7,683 nt of DNA from Nitrospiraceae bacterium (GTDB lineage: Bacteria; Nitrospirota; Thermodesulfovibrionia; Thermodesulfovibrionales; UBA9159), in the NCBI GenBank assembly GCA_003453735.1, contig DMNE01000351.1:1-7683 (forward strand), in the 5' to 3' direction. The translations under genes were made by a program, and so were the position numbers. Within the stretch, counting starts at the first letter, position 1. Every line of letters starts with the position of its first letter. The notes below the pieces were generated by a model that saw only the letters and a list, made by a program, of their open reading frames with translations, made no database searches and was not told where the DNA came from. Shown here in pieces: positions 1 to 5,594 of the stretch.

Positions 1-16
1 AGAGGGCACCTGTCAA
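1..16 (-). CDS. Possible start of a minus-strand gene leaving the left edge (partial)
   Basis: On the minus strand a purine-rich leader contains AGGAGGAG (about 25-32), which lies 8 nt before a TTG codon at 14-16 that stays open to the window edge. A strong SD at ideal spacing suggests a translation start, and the Fur-box candidate at 70-88 sits where its promoter would be. Only five codons are visible, so the product cannot be named. The same TTG is also part of TTGACA, so it could instead be a -35 element, and the plus strand here can be read as a weak terminator. Confidence 0.25.
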
Positions 17-21
17 GCGAC

Positions 22-44
22 AAACTCCTCCTCTCGAGTTTTTT
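22..44 (+). terminator. Weak intrinsic terminator-like hairpin
   Basis: On the plus strand AAACTC (22-27) and GAGTTT (36-41) form a six-pair stem around an 8-nt loop and merge into a T6 run (39-44), followed by a pyrimidine tract. This resembles a short rho-independent terminator for a plus-strand gene left of the window. The stem is short and half A-T. The same bases read as an SD-bearing leader on the minus strand, which is a competing explanation. Confidence 0.25.
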
Positions 45-69
45 CTTCTCTCTCTTAATCCGAGCCACC

Positions 70-88
70 GATAATCATTATCATTGCC
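70..88. promoter_or_regulatory. Candidate Fur box
   Basis: The 19 bases from 70 to 88 match the classical Fur consensus GATAATGATAATCATTATC at 15 of 19 positions; mismatches are at positions 7, 10, 17 and 18. The core is three overlapping GATAAT/ATTATC-type hexamers, as expected for ferric uptake regulator binding. It lies about 40-60 bp upstream of the purine-rich SD-like stretch on the minus strand, so it may control an iron-responsive gene to the left. The match is seen directly; binding and target are inferred. Confidence 0.45.
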
Positions 89-98
89 ATTACCCTTA

Positions 99-112
99 TG
101 AGATCGGTCTCA
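99..112. repeat. Short perfect inverted repeat beside the Fur box
   Basis: TGAGA and TCTCA form a perfect 5-bp inverted repeat around TCGG, 10 bp from the Fur-box candidate on its presumed upstream side. Its position would suit a second operator or an activator half-site pair for a leftward gene. Arms this short can arise by chance. Confidence 0.25.
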
Positions 113-324
113 ATCTTTGCTGCACCGTTCGCCTGTTGGTACAGCAAGTGTTAAGGCTGTTTTTTGTCAATAACTAACTATAATAGCATTAGCATATGAC
201 GGTTACCAAGACAGAAACTCAGAAAACACCCCCACAACCGGCCCGTTATTTTTTGATCCGTTGGAGCCGTATAAACCGATCGTATTGAATTTGGCACAAC
301 GTACGACTCCGTCTACGGATATCC
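113..324. other. Non-coding stretch with no supported gene
   Basis: No reading frame with a credible start and SD was found on either strand. Isolated signals are a perfect TATAAT at 179-184 (plus) without a -35 box at normal distance, a TTGACA on the minus strand (165-170) without a good -10, a weak stem ACAGC/GCTGT (141-145 and 156-160) followed by T6, and a small inverted repeat TCCGT/ACGGA near 308-319. None is strong enough alone to assign a function. Confidence 0.5.
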
Positions 325-537
325 TCATTTCATAAAAAAGCATTTCCTGAGTTTGACCTTTTGGGGGTCACCGGATTGTGTTGAACATTCATCACCGATG
401 GCAGTGGACCGAACAAGTGGGTTGCCTGTTTCCTTCAACAATACTTCCGCGAAGGCTATGCCTGAAGGAGACATCAAGGAAAGAAACAGGACCGCTTTGC
501 CAACAATGTCCCTGTGCTTGCTTTTTGTCGTAAACAA
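325..537 (-). CDS. Possible small exported protein, 70 residues, unrecognised
   Basis: This frame starts at TTG with GGAGA placed 8 nt upstream, a normal SD distance. Residues 1-30 look like a Sec signal peptide: basic residues (K5, K7, H8, R9, K14), a hydrophobic stretch at about 15-22 (AVLFLSLM), then SGIAFA with an AxA-type cleavage point before E31. The predicted mature part is only about 40 residues, polar, with two cysteines (C51 and C66) and the ending KCFFMK. I do not recognise a family. It lies beyond the hairpin that follows the cytochrome operon and on the same strand, so it is either separately transcribed or reached by read-through. The unusual start and short length leave open that it is a remnant or a chance frame; the signal-peptide pattern with a well-placed SD is the main argument for reality. 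Confidence 0.35.
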   Translation of the reverse strand: MFTTKSKHRDIVGKAVLFLSLMSPSGIAFAEVLLKETGNPLVRSTAIGDECSTQSGDPQKVKLRKCFFMK

Positions 538-582
538 AGCCGTTGTCTCCAGAATATATTAATGAGAGATTTGAATACTCAT

Positions 583-625
583 GACAGGCCGAGCTGCCCA
601 AACGGTCTGAGCAGTTCGGCCTGTC
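583..625. terminator. Long hairpin after the sulfite dehydrogenase operon
   Basis: Arms 583-597 and 611-625 are 15 bases each and complementary except for one position, which is a G-U pair in plus-strand RNA and an A-C mismatch in minus-strand RNA. The loop is 13 nt. It begins 16 nt past the stop codon of the last cytochrome gene, the right place for transcription termination or 3'-end protection. No proper U-run follows on the minus strand, and only GGTTTAATT follows on the plus strand, so it is not a textbook intrinsic terminator. Confidence 0.5.
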
Positions 626-641
626 GGTTTAATTAGAAACA

Positions 642-971
642 CTACTTAAAGGTCTTCAGGATATATTCAGCAATCTTTTTTGCATCCGCATCCGAAATCG
701 TTTTTTCATCAAACTTGGTCATGCCCGGTCCTGGATTCCTCATCTTACCCACGATGTCCGCAGCCGTCTTGACACCATTAGCCTCACGTTCCTTCTTGTG
801 GAGAGGCTTTAGGGGATTGATGATATTGCCGCCATTGGGATGACACACCGCGCAGTTGTCTTTGAATAACGCTTCTCCTGATGTTCCCTTTGAAGTCTCC
901 TCTGCAAAAAGAGAAGGTCCAAAGAGAGATACCGATATCGCCAAAAGAGATATCATAAAAATCCTATGCAT
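642..971 (-). CDS. Small periplasmic monohaem cytochrome c (c6/c553-like)
   Basis: The 109-residue protein has a Sec signal peptide (residues 1-23, ending FGPSLFA before EET) and one CxxCH haem site, CAVCH at 40-44. The following NGGNIINPLKPL segment resembles the region after the haem in cytochrome c6/c553 proteins, and M84 in NPGPGMTKFD is the likely sixth iron ligand. The C-terminal helix (about 93-108, ending EYILKTF) is typical of class I cytochromes c. It is the third gene of the operon after a SorA-like enzyme and a SorB-like cytochrome, 6 bp behind the latter. A likely job is to carry electrons from the sulfite dehydrogenase pair to a terminal oxidase or another acceptor; that role is inferred from position. 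The start is set by a near-perfect SD, AAGGAGGTGA, with GGAGG 9 nt from the ATG. Confidence 0.88.
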   Translation of the reverse strand: MHRIFMISLLAISVSLFGPSLFAEETSKGTSGEALFKDNCAVCHPNGGNIINPLKPLHKKEREANGVKTAADIVGKMRNPGPGMTKFDEKTISDADAKKIAEYILKTFK

Positions 972-976
972 GTTCC

Positions 977-987
977 ATCACCTCCTT
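977..987 (-). promoter_or_regulatory. Near-perfect SD built from the end of the upstream gene
   Basis: AAGGAGGTGAT on the minus strand matches the full 16S anti-SD. It is made from the last two codons (AGG AGG, Arg-Arg) and the TGA stop of the SorB-like gene. It decides the start of the following cytochrome gene and suggests that ribosomes finishing the first gene re-initiate on the second. Confidence 0.7.
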
Positions 988-1310
988 CCCTCATTTTGTG
1001 TTCCGTATTGCATGGTAAGATAGCCGATTATCTTTTGTGCATCATCTTCATTAATCGGTGCTCCCATGACCTTTATCATCTTGTTCACCGTTGCAGTCCA
1101 TTGAGCCACCGGCAATCTCGGCTGCATAGTGATGTAATCGAGGCTGTGGCAGGTAGCGCAAAGCGTCTCGGTCTTTTCTTTGCCCTCTCCTGCCTTCAGT
1201 TCAGTCCGGATCGTGGGAAGAGCGATGGAATGCACCGTGTCCTGAGGGCCAGCAGAAGCAAGCCCCGCAATGAGCAAGAGTGGTATCGTCAATAGTGTCC
1301 GTTTTTTCAT
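978..1310 (-). CDS. sorB: SorB-like monohaem cytochrome c, electron-accepting subunit of sulfite dehydrogenase
   Basis: The 110-residue protein has a Sec signal peptide (about 1-20, KKR then a hydrophobic run ending AGLASA). It has one haem site, CATCH at 51-55, directly followed by SLDYITMQPR. The SLDYI-x-M stretch, then W71 and KMIKVMGAPI (77-86), is the pattern I associate with SorB-type sulfite dehydrogenase cytochromes. M78 or M82 is the probable distal haem ligand. The gene follows the SorA-like gene with a 9-bp gap, and its SD (AGGAGG, 1316-1321) abuts the upstream stop codon, so the two proteins should be made in coupled amounts. It should accept electrons one at a time from the molybdenum subunit in the periplasm. 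It ends in Arg-Arg, whose codons form the next gene's SD. Confidence 0.82.
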   Translation of the reverse strand: MKKRTLLTIPLLLIAGLASAGPQDTVHSIALPTIRTELKAGEGKEKTETLCATCHSLDYITMQPRLPVAQWTATVNKMIKVMGAPINEDDAQKIIGYLTMQYGTQNEGRR

Positions 1311-1319
1311 AGCGTCCTC

Positions 1320-2513
1320 CTATATAACCACCACTTCTGTCTTTTCCACCCTGTTCCAGAGATATCCTGCGGGATTCCATAGGCCCTCAAACGGCTGGGA
1401 CTCGCCAACACTATTCGTTGCTTTTGCCATCAGCGTATATTTTTGAGGCTTGTAAGGCCTCCAGAGATACTTCCATTGTATCCATGCATATCTGCCCATG
1501 TCCTTGCCAAGCTCCGCCTCTTTCCACGTCTTGCCGCCATCAACGGATATGATCACTTCCCTGATGCTATAGCCACCCGAGAATGCTATGCCCATAATCT
1601 CAGTTGTTTTATTCTTAGGCAGCTGCACGTTCTCTGCGGGCTCGATGATGAGGGACCGTGTCGTCATCCGGTTGATAGGGATGGTCGTCTTCGGGACTAA
1701 GCCCGGTGCAATGCAGCCGCAAGGGGTATCAGGAATCCTGTAAGCACTCTTCACCCAGAACCCTTCAAATGCCTGTGGGAGGACCGTAATTTCGGTTAAT
1801 GACTTCACCCAGTAAGTGGCATACCAACCGGGAACAATAAGCCTTGCGGGAAAACCGTTCAACAGCGGCATATATGATCCGTTCATTTCATAGGCAACAA
1901 TGATGTCGTCCTCCATTGCCTTGTCAATCGGGAGGCTCTTTACGAAATCAGGAACAGTAGGCAGGGGTGGCTCATCGAGCCCGTCAAAGGAAACATCCAC
2001 TGAGCCCGTCTTGATGCCTGCTGCGTTCAGAATATCCTTCAAGCGGACTCCTGTCCAAGTGACATTCCCCATAGCACCATTTTTCCACTGTCCACCGGCA
2101 ACTCTCGGCTCAAAGAAACTCCTGCCGTTCCCCGAACACTGGATGACAGCTGTATAGGTGACCTTCTCGAACTTCTTTATATCTTCCATTGAGAGATGAA
2201 GCTCCTTTTCCGTATTTCCGCCAACTTTGAGCTTCCAATCACGCAAATCTACCGATGTCGGGATGTTGGCGATATGCCATCTCACAAAAAGCGCATCGTT
2301 TGCTGTAATGAGGTCCTTGAAGTAGTGAAGAGGAGTTTCAAGCTGTGGTGGTCTCGAGGTAAGGAGAACTAAGTCCGTCTTTTCAGGAAATTTGACGAGT
2401 CTCCTTTCATCGGCAAATAGTGTAGATGGGTTCTTTCCGAGAGCAGCCATCGCGGCAACGGCTCCAGCTGCTGTCTTTAATAATTCCCGCCGGGTAAATC
2501 CCCTGCAAAGCAT
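1320..2513 (-). CDS. sorA: SorA-like periplasmic sulfite:cytochrome c oxidoreductase, molybdopterin subunit
   Basis: The 397-residue protein should oxidise sulfite to sulfate with a molybdopterin cofactor and pass electrons to cytochrome c. It begins with a Tat signal (FTRRELLK at 6-13, then an alanine-rich hydrophobic stretch to about 26), fitting export of a folded cofactor-loaded enzyme. The sulfite oxidase domain spans about 60-270. It has R78 and H80 in VRWH, C126 in QCSGNGR as the expected molybdenum ligand with R131 just after, R224, and Y234 in GWYATYW, the probable active-site tyrosine. The C-terminal part (about 285-397), with SVDGGKTW (323-330) and NPAGYLWN, is the Ig-like dimerisation domain, which separates it from the shorter MsrP/YedY group. 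There is no haem domain; the electron acceptors are encoded next in the operon. AAAGGAG (2522-2528) lies 8 nt before the ATG. Substrate is inferred from family and neighbours; another oxyanion substrate is possible. Confidence 0.85.
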   Translation of the reverse strand: MLCRGFTRRELLKTAAGAVAAMAALGKNPSTLFADERRLVKFPEKTDLVLLTSRPPQLETPLHYFKDLITANDALFVRWHIANIPTSVDLRDWKLKVGGNTEKELHLSMEDIKKFEKVTYTAVIQCSGNGRSFFEPRVAGGQWKNGAMGNVTWTGVRLKDILNAAGIKTGSVDVSFDGLDEPPLPTVPDFVKSLPIDKAMEDDIIVAYEMNGSYMPLLNGFPARLIVPGWYATYWVKSLTEITVLPQAFEGFWVKSAYRIPDTPCGCIAPGLVPKTTIPINRMTTRSLIIEPAENVQLPKNKTTEIMGIAFSGGYSIREVIISVDGGKTWKEAELGKDMGRYAWIQWKYLWRPYKPQKYTLMAKATNSVGESQPFEGLWNPAGYLWNRVEKTEVVVI

Positions 2514-2546
2514 GCTTTTCTCTCCTTTCTTCTGTCAGATACCTAC

Positions 2547-2575
2547 TTGATACCACAAAAATCACGCGTATGCAA
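2547..2575 (-). promoter_or_regulatory. Candidate promoter of the sulfite dehydrogenase operon
   Basis: On the minus strand TTGCAT (2570-2575) and TATCAA (2547-2552) are 17 bp apart. That would start transcription near 2540, giving a leader of roughly 27 nt that contains the SD. Both hexamers are only partial matches (3/6 and 4/6), so the promoter would be weak or activator-dependent. It is the best candidate I find upstream of the operon. Confidence 0.3.
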
Positions 2576-2665
2576 GTTTACCAAAAATGTGTGGCGACCA
2601 TTTATCACCATGGGCACAGGCGTCGTACGATGACTGTTCTCTTTTTATTCATTACTGCCTAATGG

Positions 2666-2685
2666 CAAGTGCCTGCTGGCGCTTG
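2666..2685. promoter_or_regulatory. Imperfect palindrome overlapping the tkt -35 box (operator candidate)
   Basis: CAAGTGCC and GGCGCTTG are inverted repeats of 8 bases with one mismatch, separated by TGCT. The right arm overlaps the first three bases of the TTGACA -35 box. A protein bound here would compete with RNA polymerase, so this is a plausible repressor site for the pentose phosphate operon. It could also simply be a chance palindrome; no known regulator motif is recognised. Confidence 0.35.
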
Positions 2686-2710
2686 ACAAGGGTGCGAAAC
2701 CTGATAGAAT
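2683..2710 (+). promoter_or_regulatory. Sigma-70-type promoter of the pentose phosphate operon
   Basis: A consensus TTGACA (2683-2688) is separated by 16 bp from TAGAAT (2705-2710), a 5/6 match to TATAAT. Transcription should begin near 2717, giving a leader of about 80 nt before the tkt start. It is the strongest promoter-like sequence in the window and is correctly oriented for the tkt-tal-rpiB-zwf genes. Confidence 0.65.
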
Positions 2711-2711
2711 G

Positions 2712-2740
2712 AAAAAAAAGCGGGTCGTCAACTTTTTTTT
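2712..2740 (+). repeat. A8/T8 inverted repeat at the start of the tkt leader
   Basis: AAAAAAAAG (2712-2720) and CTTTTTTTT (2732-2740) are perfect inverted repeats around an 11-nt loop. They lie at or just past the predicted transcription start. The RNA hairpin would be weak, but the long A and T runs could affect start-site slippage or promoter clearance. Function is not established from sequence. Confidence 0.35.
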
Positions 2741-2753
2741 ATGAAGATGTGTG

Positions 2754-2781
2754 TTGCTCTAGACGAAAAATCACGTAAAAT
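2754..2781 (+). promoter_or_regulatory. Possible second, start-proximal tkt promoter
   Basis: TTGCTC (2754-2759) and TAAAAT (2776-2781) are 16 bp apart. Transcription would start around 2788, leaving a very short leader that begins at the SD. The -35 match is only moderate, so this is a secondary candidate. Confidence 0.22.
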
Positions 2782-2799
2782 TTCAACAAGGGGGATGCG

Positions 2800-4632
2800 G
2801 TGCCTAATACAGAAAGATTGGAAAAAATAGCAAAATTGATACGTTACTTTAGCCTTATCTCGACTACGGAGGCTGGCTCAGGGCATCCGACCTCTTCTCT
2901 TTCTGCAGCCGACTTGATGGCCGGGCTGCTGTTTGGTGGATTCTTCAGATATGACGCGAAGCAGCCCAATCATCCGAATAATGACCGGCTGATCTTTTCG
3001 AAAGGACATGCCTCACCTCTGTTCTATGCGATGTGGGCTGCCGCGGGGGAAGTGACCGAAGAGGAACTGATGACGCTGAGGAAATTCGGCAGTCGTCTCG
3101 AAGGCCACCCCACAACCGCCTTCCGCTTTACCGAGGCCTCTACGGGTTCTCTGGGGCAGGGCCTTTCGATCGGTCTTGGAATGGCTCTGAATGCAAAGTA
3201 TGTCGATAAACTGCCCTACAGGACATACGTGCTTCTTGGTGACAGTGAAATGGCAGAGGGTTCACAGTACGAGGCGCTCCAAATCGCTTCTTTCTATGAG
3301 CTCGATAACCTCGTGGGTATCATGGATGTGAACCGTCTGGGACAGCGAGGGGAAACCATGTACGGGTACAATCTCGCTGTTTATGAAAAAAGGGTCTCAT
3401 CGTTTGGCTGGGAAACGCTTCTCATCGACGGTCACTCTCTGCCGGAAATTCTTACGGCTTATGAAAAAGCCCTCACGATCCGCAATAAACCGGTTATGAT
3501 CATCGCCAAAACTATAAAAGGGAAAGGGGTGTCGTTTATCGAGGACAAGAATGGCTGGCACGGTAAGGCGCTCAACAAGGAAGAGTTAGCCCGTGCCCTC
3601 AAGGAATTAGATACGGTGGATACCGCAATCCGTGGCGAGATATCGAAGCCCGACGAATTGAGACCGGCCGAGAAGGTATCCCAGAAAGCCGCGCAGATTT
3701 CCTATGAAAAGGATAAGTCTGTCGCCACAAGGCACGCTTACGGTAATGCTCTGGTGAGGATCTTTCCACAATTCCCTGAGATGGTGGTTTTAGATGGCGA
3801 GGTAAGTAATTCGACCTTTGCCGAAATATTCAAGAAGGCCTATCCCGAGCGGTTCTTCGAGATGTACATTGCGGAACAGAATATGGTTGGAACCGCATTG
3901 GGTCTTTCCCGCAGAGGTAAAGTCCCCTTCGTGTCGACTTTCGCAGCGTTTTTTACACGGGCATTCGACCAGATACGGATGAGCCGGTATTCCGACGCAA
4001 ATATTAAGTTTTGTGGTTCGCATGCAGGCGTCTCGATTGGCGAGGACGGCTCTTCCCAGATGGGCCTTGAAGACATAGCCATGTTCAGGACCCTTTTGGA
4101 CAGTGTGGTGTTGTATCCTTGTGACGCGGTGTCCACTGAGAGGCTGGTGGAAGAAGCCGCTCAATACAAGGGCATTGTATACATACGCGCTACGCGAAAG
4201 GACACCCCGATCATTTATGACAGCAATGAGGAGTTTCGTATCGGCGGAAGCAAAGTCGTAAGAAAGAGTGACAAAGACGCTGTCACGGTCTTGGGAGCTG
4301 GGATTACCCTCCATGAAGCACTGGGCGCTTACGAGGAATTGAAAAACGAGGGGATTTTCATACGGGTGATCGATTTATACAGTATAAAGCCTCTGGACGA
4401 TGCGATGCTTTATAAAGCTGCGAGTGATACGAACTCGATTATTACAGTGGAAGACCATTTTGCCGAAGGGGGCATTGGCGAGGCGGTCAGGAGCGCACTG
4501 GCTGATAGAGATGTGCCAATTCATTGCCTATCGGTGAGGAAGGTGCCAAGAAGCGGAAAGCCGGATGAGCTCCTTGACTATGAGGACATTTCAAGAAATG
4601 CAATCATAAGAAAGGTGAGGGAGATTTTATGA
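2800..4632 (+). CDS. tkt: Transketolase, short animal-type form
   Basis: The 610-residue cytosolic enzyme moves two-carbon ketol units between sugar phosphates using thiamine diphosphate (ThDP). The N-terminal domain has GHP at 28-30, SKGH at 67-70, EGHP at 101-104, GSLGQGL, and the Mg/ThDP site starting GDS (147-149, D148) and ending with N178 in DVNRLGQ, then catalytic-type H254 in WHGK. The pyrimidine domain (about 305-470) has E359 in AEQNM, FAAFFTRAFDQIRM, H408 and GEDGSSQMGLED. The C-terminal domain covers about 485-610. The length and the phrases NDRLIFSKGH, DVNRLGQ and GEDGSSQM match vertebrate-type transketolases (about 620 residues) better than the 660-residue E. coli type. The canonical GDG is GDS here. 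The GTG start has AAGGGGG 5 nt upstream and an in-frame stop at 2776, so no earlier start is possible. Its stop overlaps the tal start as ATGA. Confidence 0.95.
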   Translation: MPNTERLEKIAKLIRYFSLISTTEAGSGHPTSSLSAADLMAGLLFGGFFRYDAKQPNHPNNDRLIFSKGHASPLFYAMWAAAGEVTEEELMTLRKFGSRLEGHPTTAFRFTEASTGSLGQGLSIGLGMALNAKYVDKLPYRTYVLLGDSEMAEGSQYEALQIASFYELDNLVGIMDVNRLGQRGETMYGYNLAVYEKRVSSFGWETLLIDGHSLPEILTAYEKALTIRNKPVMIIAKTIKGKGVSFIEDKNGWHGKALNKEELARALKELDTVDTAIRGEISKPDELRPAEKVSQKAAQISYEKDKSVATRHAYGNALVRIFPQFPEMVVLDGEVSNSTFAEIFKKAYPERFFEMYIAEQNMVGTALGLSRRGKVPFVSTFAAFFTRAFDQIRMSRYSDANIKFCGSHAGVSIGEDGSSQMGLEDIAMFRTLLDSVVLYPCDAVSTERLVEEAAQYKGIVYIRATRKDTPIIYDSNEEFRIGGSKVVRKSDKDAVTVLGAGITLHEALGAYEELKNEGIFIRVIDLYSIKPLDDAMLYKAASDTNSIITVEDHFAEGGIGEAVRSALADRDVPIHCLSVRKVPRSGKPDELLDYEDISRNAIIRKVREIL

Positions 4633-5492
4633 GGCCTGAGAACCTGAAGACGAAACTATTTTTGGACGGGGGGGACCCCCATGAAACAAAGGAGATTATC
4701 GATTTGCTGGGGTTCCTTGATGGGCAGACGACAAATCCGACGCTTATCTCTAAGAATCCAAACGCACGCAAACGTCTTGAGCAGGGAGATAAGTTCAGCA
4801 GGGAGGAGATTTTCAATTTTTATCATTTTGTGGTGAGAGAAATCTCCGGACTGATCCCTCAAGGTTCGATATCGGTCGAGGTATATGCTGATGCCTCTAC
4901 TTCTGCAGAGCAGATGATGAAACAGGGAAGAGAGATGTTCTCCTGGATCCCTAATGCCCATATCAAGTTTCCTACGGCCACAGAAGGATTAAAGGCCGCC
5001 CAACAGGCTGTGAAAGAGGGACTGCGGGTGAATATGACCCTTTGTTTTAGTCAAGAACAAGCAGCTGCCGTATACGCGGCAACGCTGGGCGCAAAAAGGG
5101 GAAACGTGTATGTTTCGCCCTTTATCGGGCGGCTTGATGACCGGGGCGAAAATGGGATGGATCTTATAGCGAATATTCTCTGTATGTATCGTAAGGGGAA
5201 TGCCCATGTTGAGGTCCTGACTGCCAGCGTCAGGAGCTTGGACCATTTATTTTATGCATTAAAGCTCGGTTCCGACATTATCACTGCGCCGTTTGCGATA
5301 TTAAAGGAATGGGGACAAAAAGGGCTTCCGATGCCCAGGAACGACTATGTCTATCATGGCGGAAATTTAAAGGCGATTCCCTATAAAAATATCGACCTCA
5401 CAAAAAAATGGACGGATTATGACATCCATCATGAGTTGACCGATAAAGGCATGGAGAAGTTTTCACAGGATTGGAATGCATTGCTCAAATAA
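4629..5492 (+). CDS. tal: Transaldolase
   Basis: The 287-residue enzyme should transfer the three-carbon dihydroxyacetone unit between sugar phosphates through a Schiff base. Visible family features are D13 in FLDGG, N36 in TTNPTLISKNP, E84 in VEVYAD, the Schiff-base lysine K113 in HIKFPTATEGLKA, N135 and T137 in VNMTLCFS, S163 in VSPFIGR with R168, and EVLTASVRS. The C-terminus, HHELTDKGMEKFSQDW, resembles the end of the fructose-6-phosphate aldolase/short transaldolase group. The length lies between those roughly 220-residue proteins and the roughly 316-residue TalB type, with an extra segment at about 228-265. Its ATG overlaps the tkt stop in ATGA, and AGGGAG lies 5 nt upstream, so translation is probably coupled. 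Codons 14-17 contain G7 and C5 runs, but the frame is intact. Aldolase rather than transaldolase activity cannot be excluded. Confidence 0.92.
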   Translation: MRPENLKTKLFLDGGDPHETKEIIDLLGFLDGQTTNPTLISKNPNARKRLEQGDKFSREEIFNFYHFVVREISGLIPQGSISVEVYADASTSAEQMMKQGREMFSWIPNAHIKFPTATEGLKAAQQAVKEGLRVNMTLCFSQEQAAAVYAATLGAKRGNVYVSPFIGRLDDRGENGMDLIANILCMYRKGNAHVEVLTASVRSLDHLFYALKLGSDIITAPFAILKEWGQKGLPMPRNDYVYHGGNLKAIPYKNIDLTKKWTDYDIHHELTDKGMEKFSQDWNALLK

Positions 5493-5539
5493 GACGATGA
5501 ACACAGGGCACGATCTTTTAGGTCAGAGAAGGTTTGCCT

Positions 5540-5567
5540 TTGGCCCCAGGCGAACTCTTACCATAAT
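5540..5567 (+). promoter_or_regulatory. Possible internal promoter before rpiB
   Basis: TTGGCC (5540-5545) and CATAAT (5562-5567) are 16 bp apart and match consensus at 4/6 and 5/6. They lie in the only gap of about 100 bp inside the operon. Transcription would begin near 5574, about 20 nt before the rpiB start. An overlapping small stem (GTTTGCC 5532-5538 with GGCGAAC 5549-5555, one G-U pair, 10-nt loop) could instead be a processing or weak termination signal; there is no T-run after it. Confidence 0.3.
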
Positions 5568-5594
5568 AGGTCATTAAAGATTTTTTGAGGGAAG

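Noticed and set aside
141..165. Stem ACAGC/GCTGT followed by T6, as a plus-strand terminator
   Set aside because: Only five pairs around a 10-nt loop and no plus-strand gene visible upstream.
164..184. TTGTCA followed by a perfect TATAAT on the plus strand
   Set aside because: The spacing is only 9 bp, far too short for a sigma-70 promoter, and no plus-strand gene follows.
353..562. 69-codon plus-strand frame opposite the small exported protein candidate
   Set aside because: No SD at normal distance was seen and no export or domain pattern; the minus-strand reading has both a signal peptide pattern and an SD.
966..1295. 109-codon plus-strand frame across the SorB-like cytochrome gene
   Set aside because: Antisense to a haem protein with a clear CxxCH motif and signal peptide; the plus frame has no supporting feature.
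2623..2630. 8-bp palindrome TCGTACGA in the divergent intergenic region
   Set aside because: Too short and not aligned with either promoter candidate; expected by chance.
2741..2830. 29-codon upstream frame in the tkt leader that overlaps the tkt start in another frame
   Set aside because: Its ATG directly follows T8 with no SD and it has no leader-peptide pattern such as repeated regulatory codons, so translation is doubtful.
3790..4314. Long open frame of 174 codons on the minus strand inside the transketolase gene
   Set aside because: It is antisense to a clearly conserved domain, shows no recognisable motif, and is explained by the codon use of the real gene.
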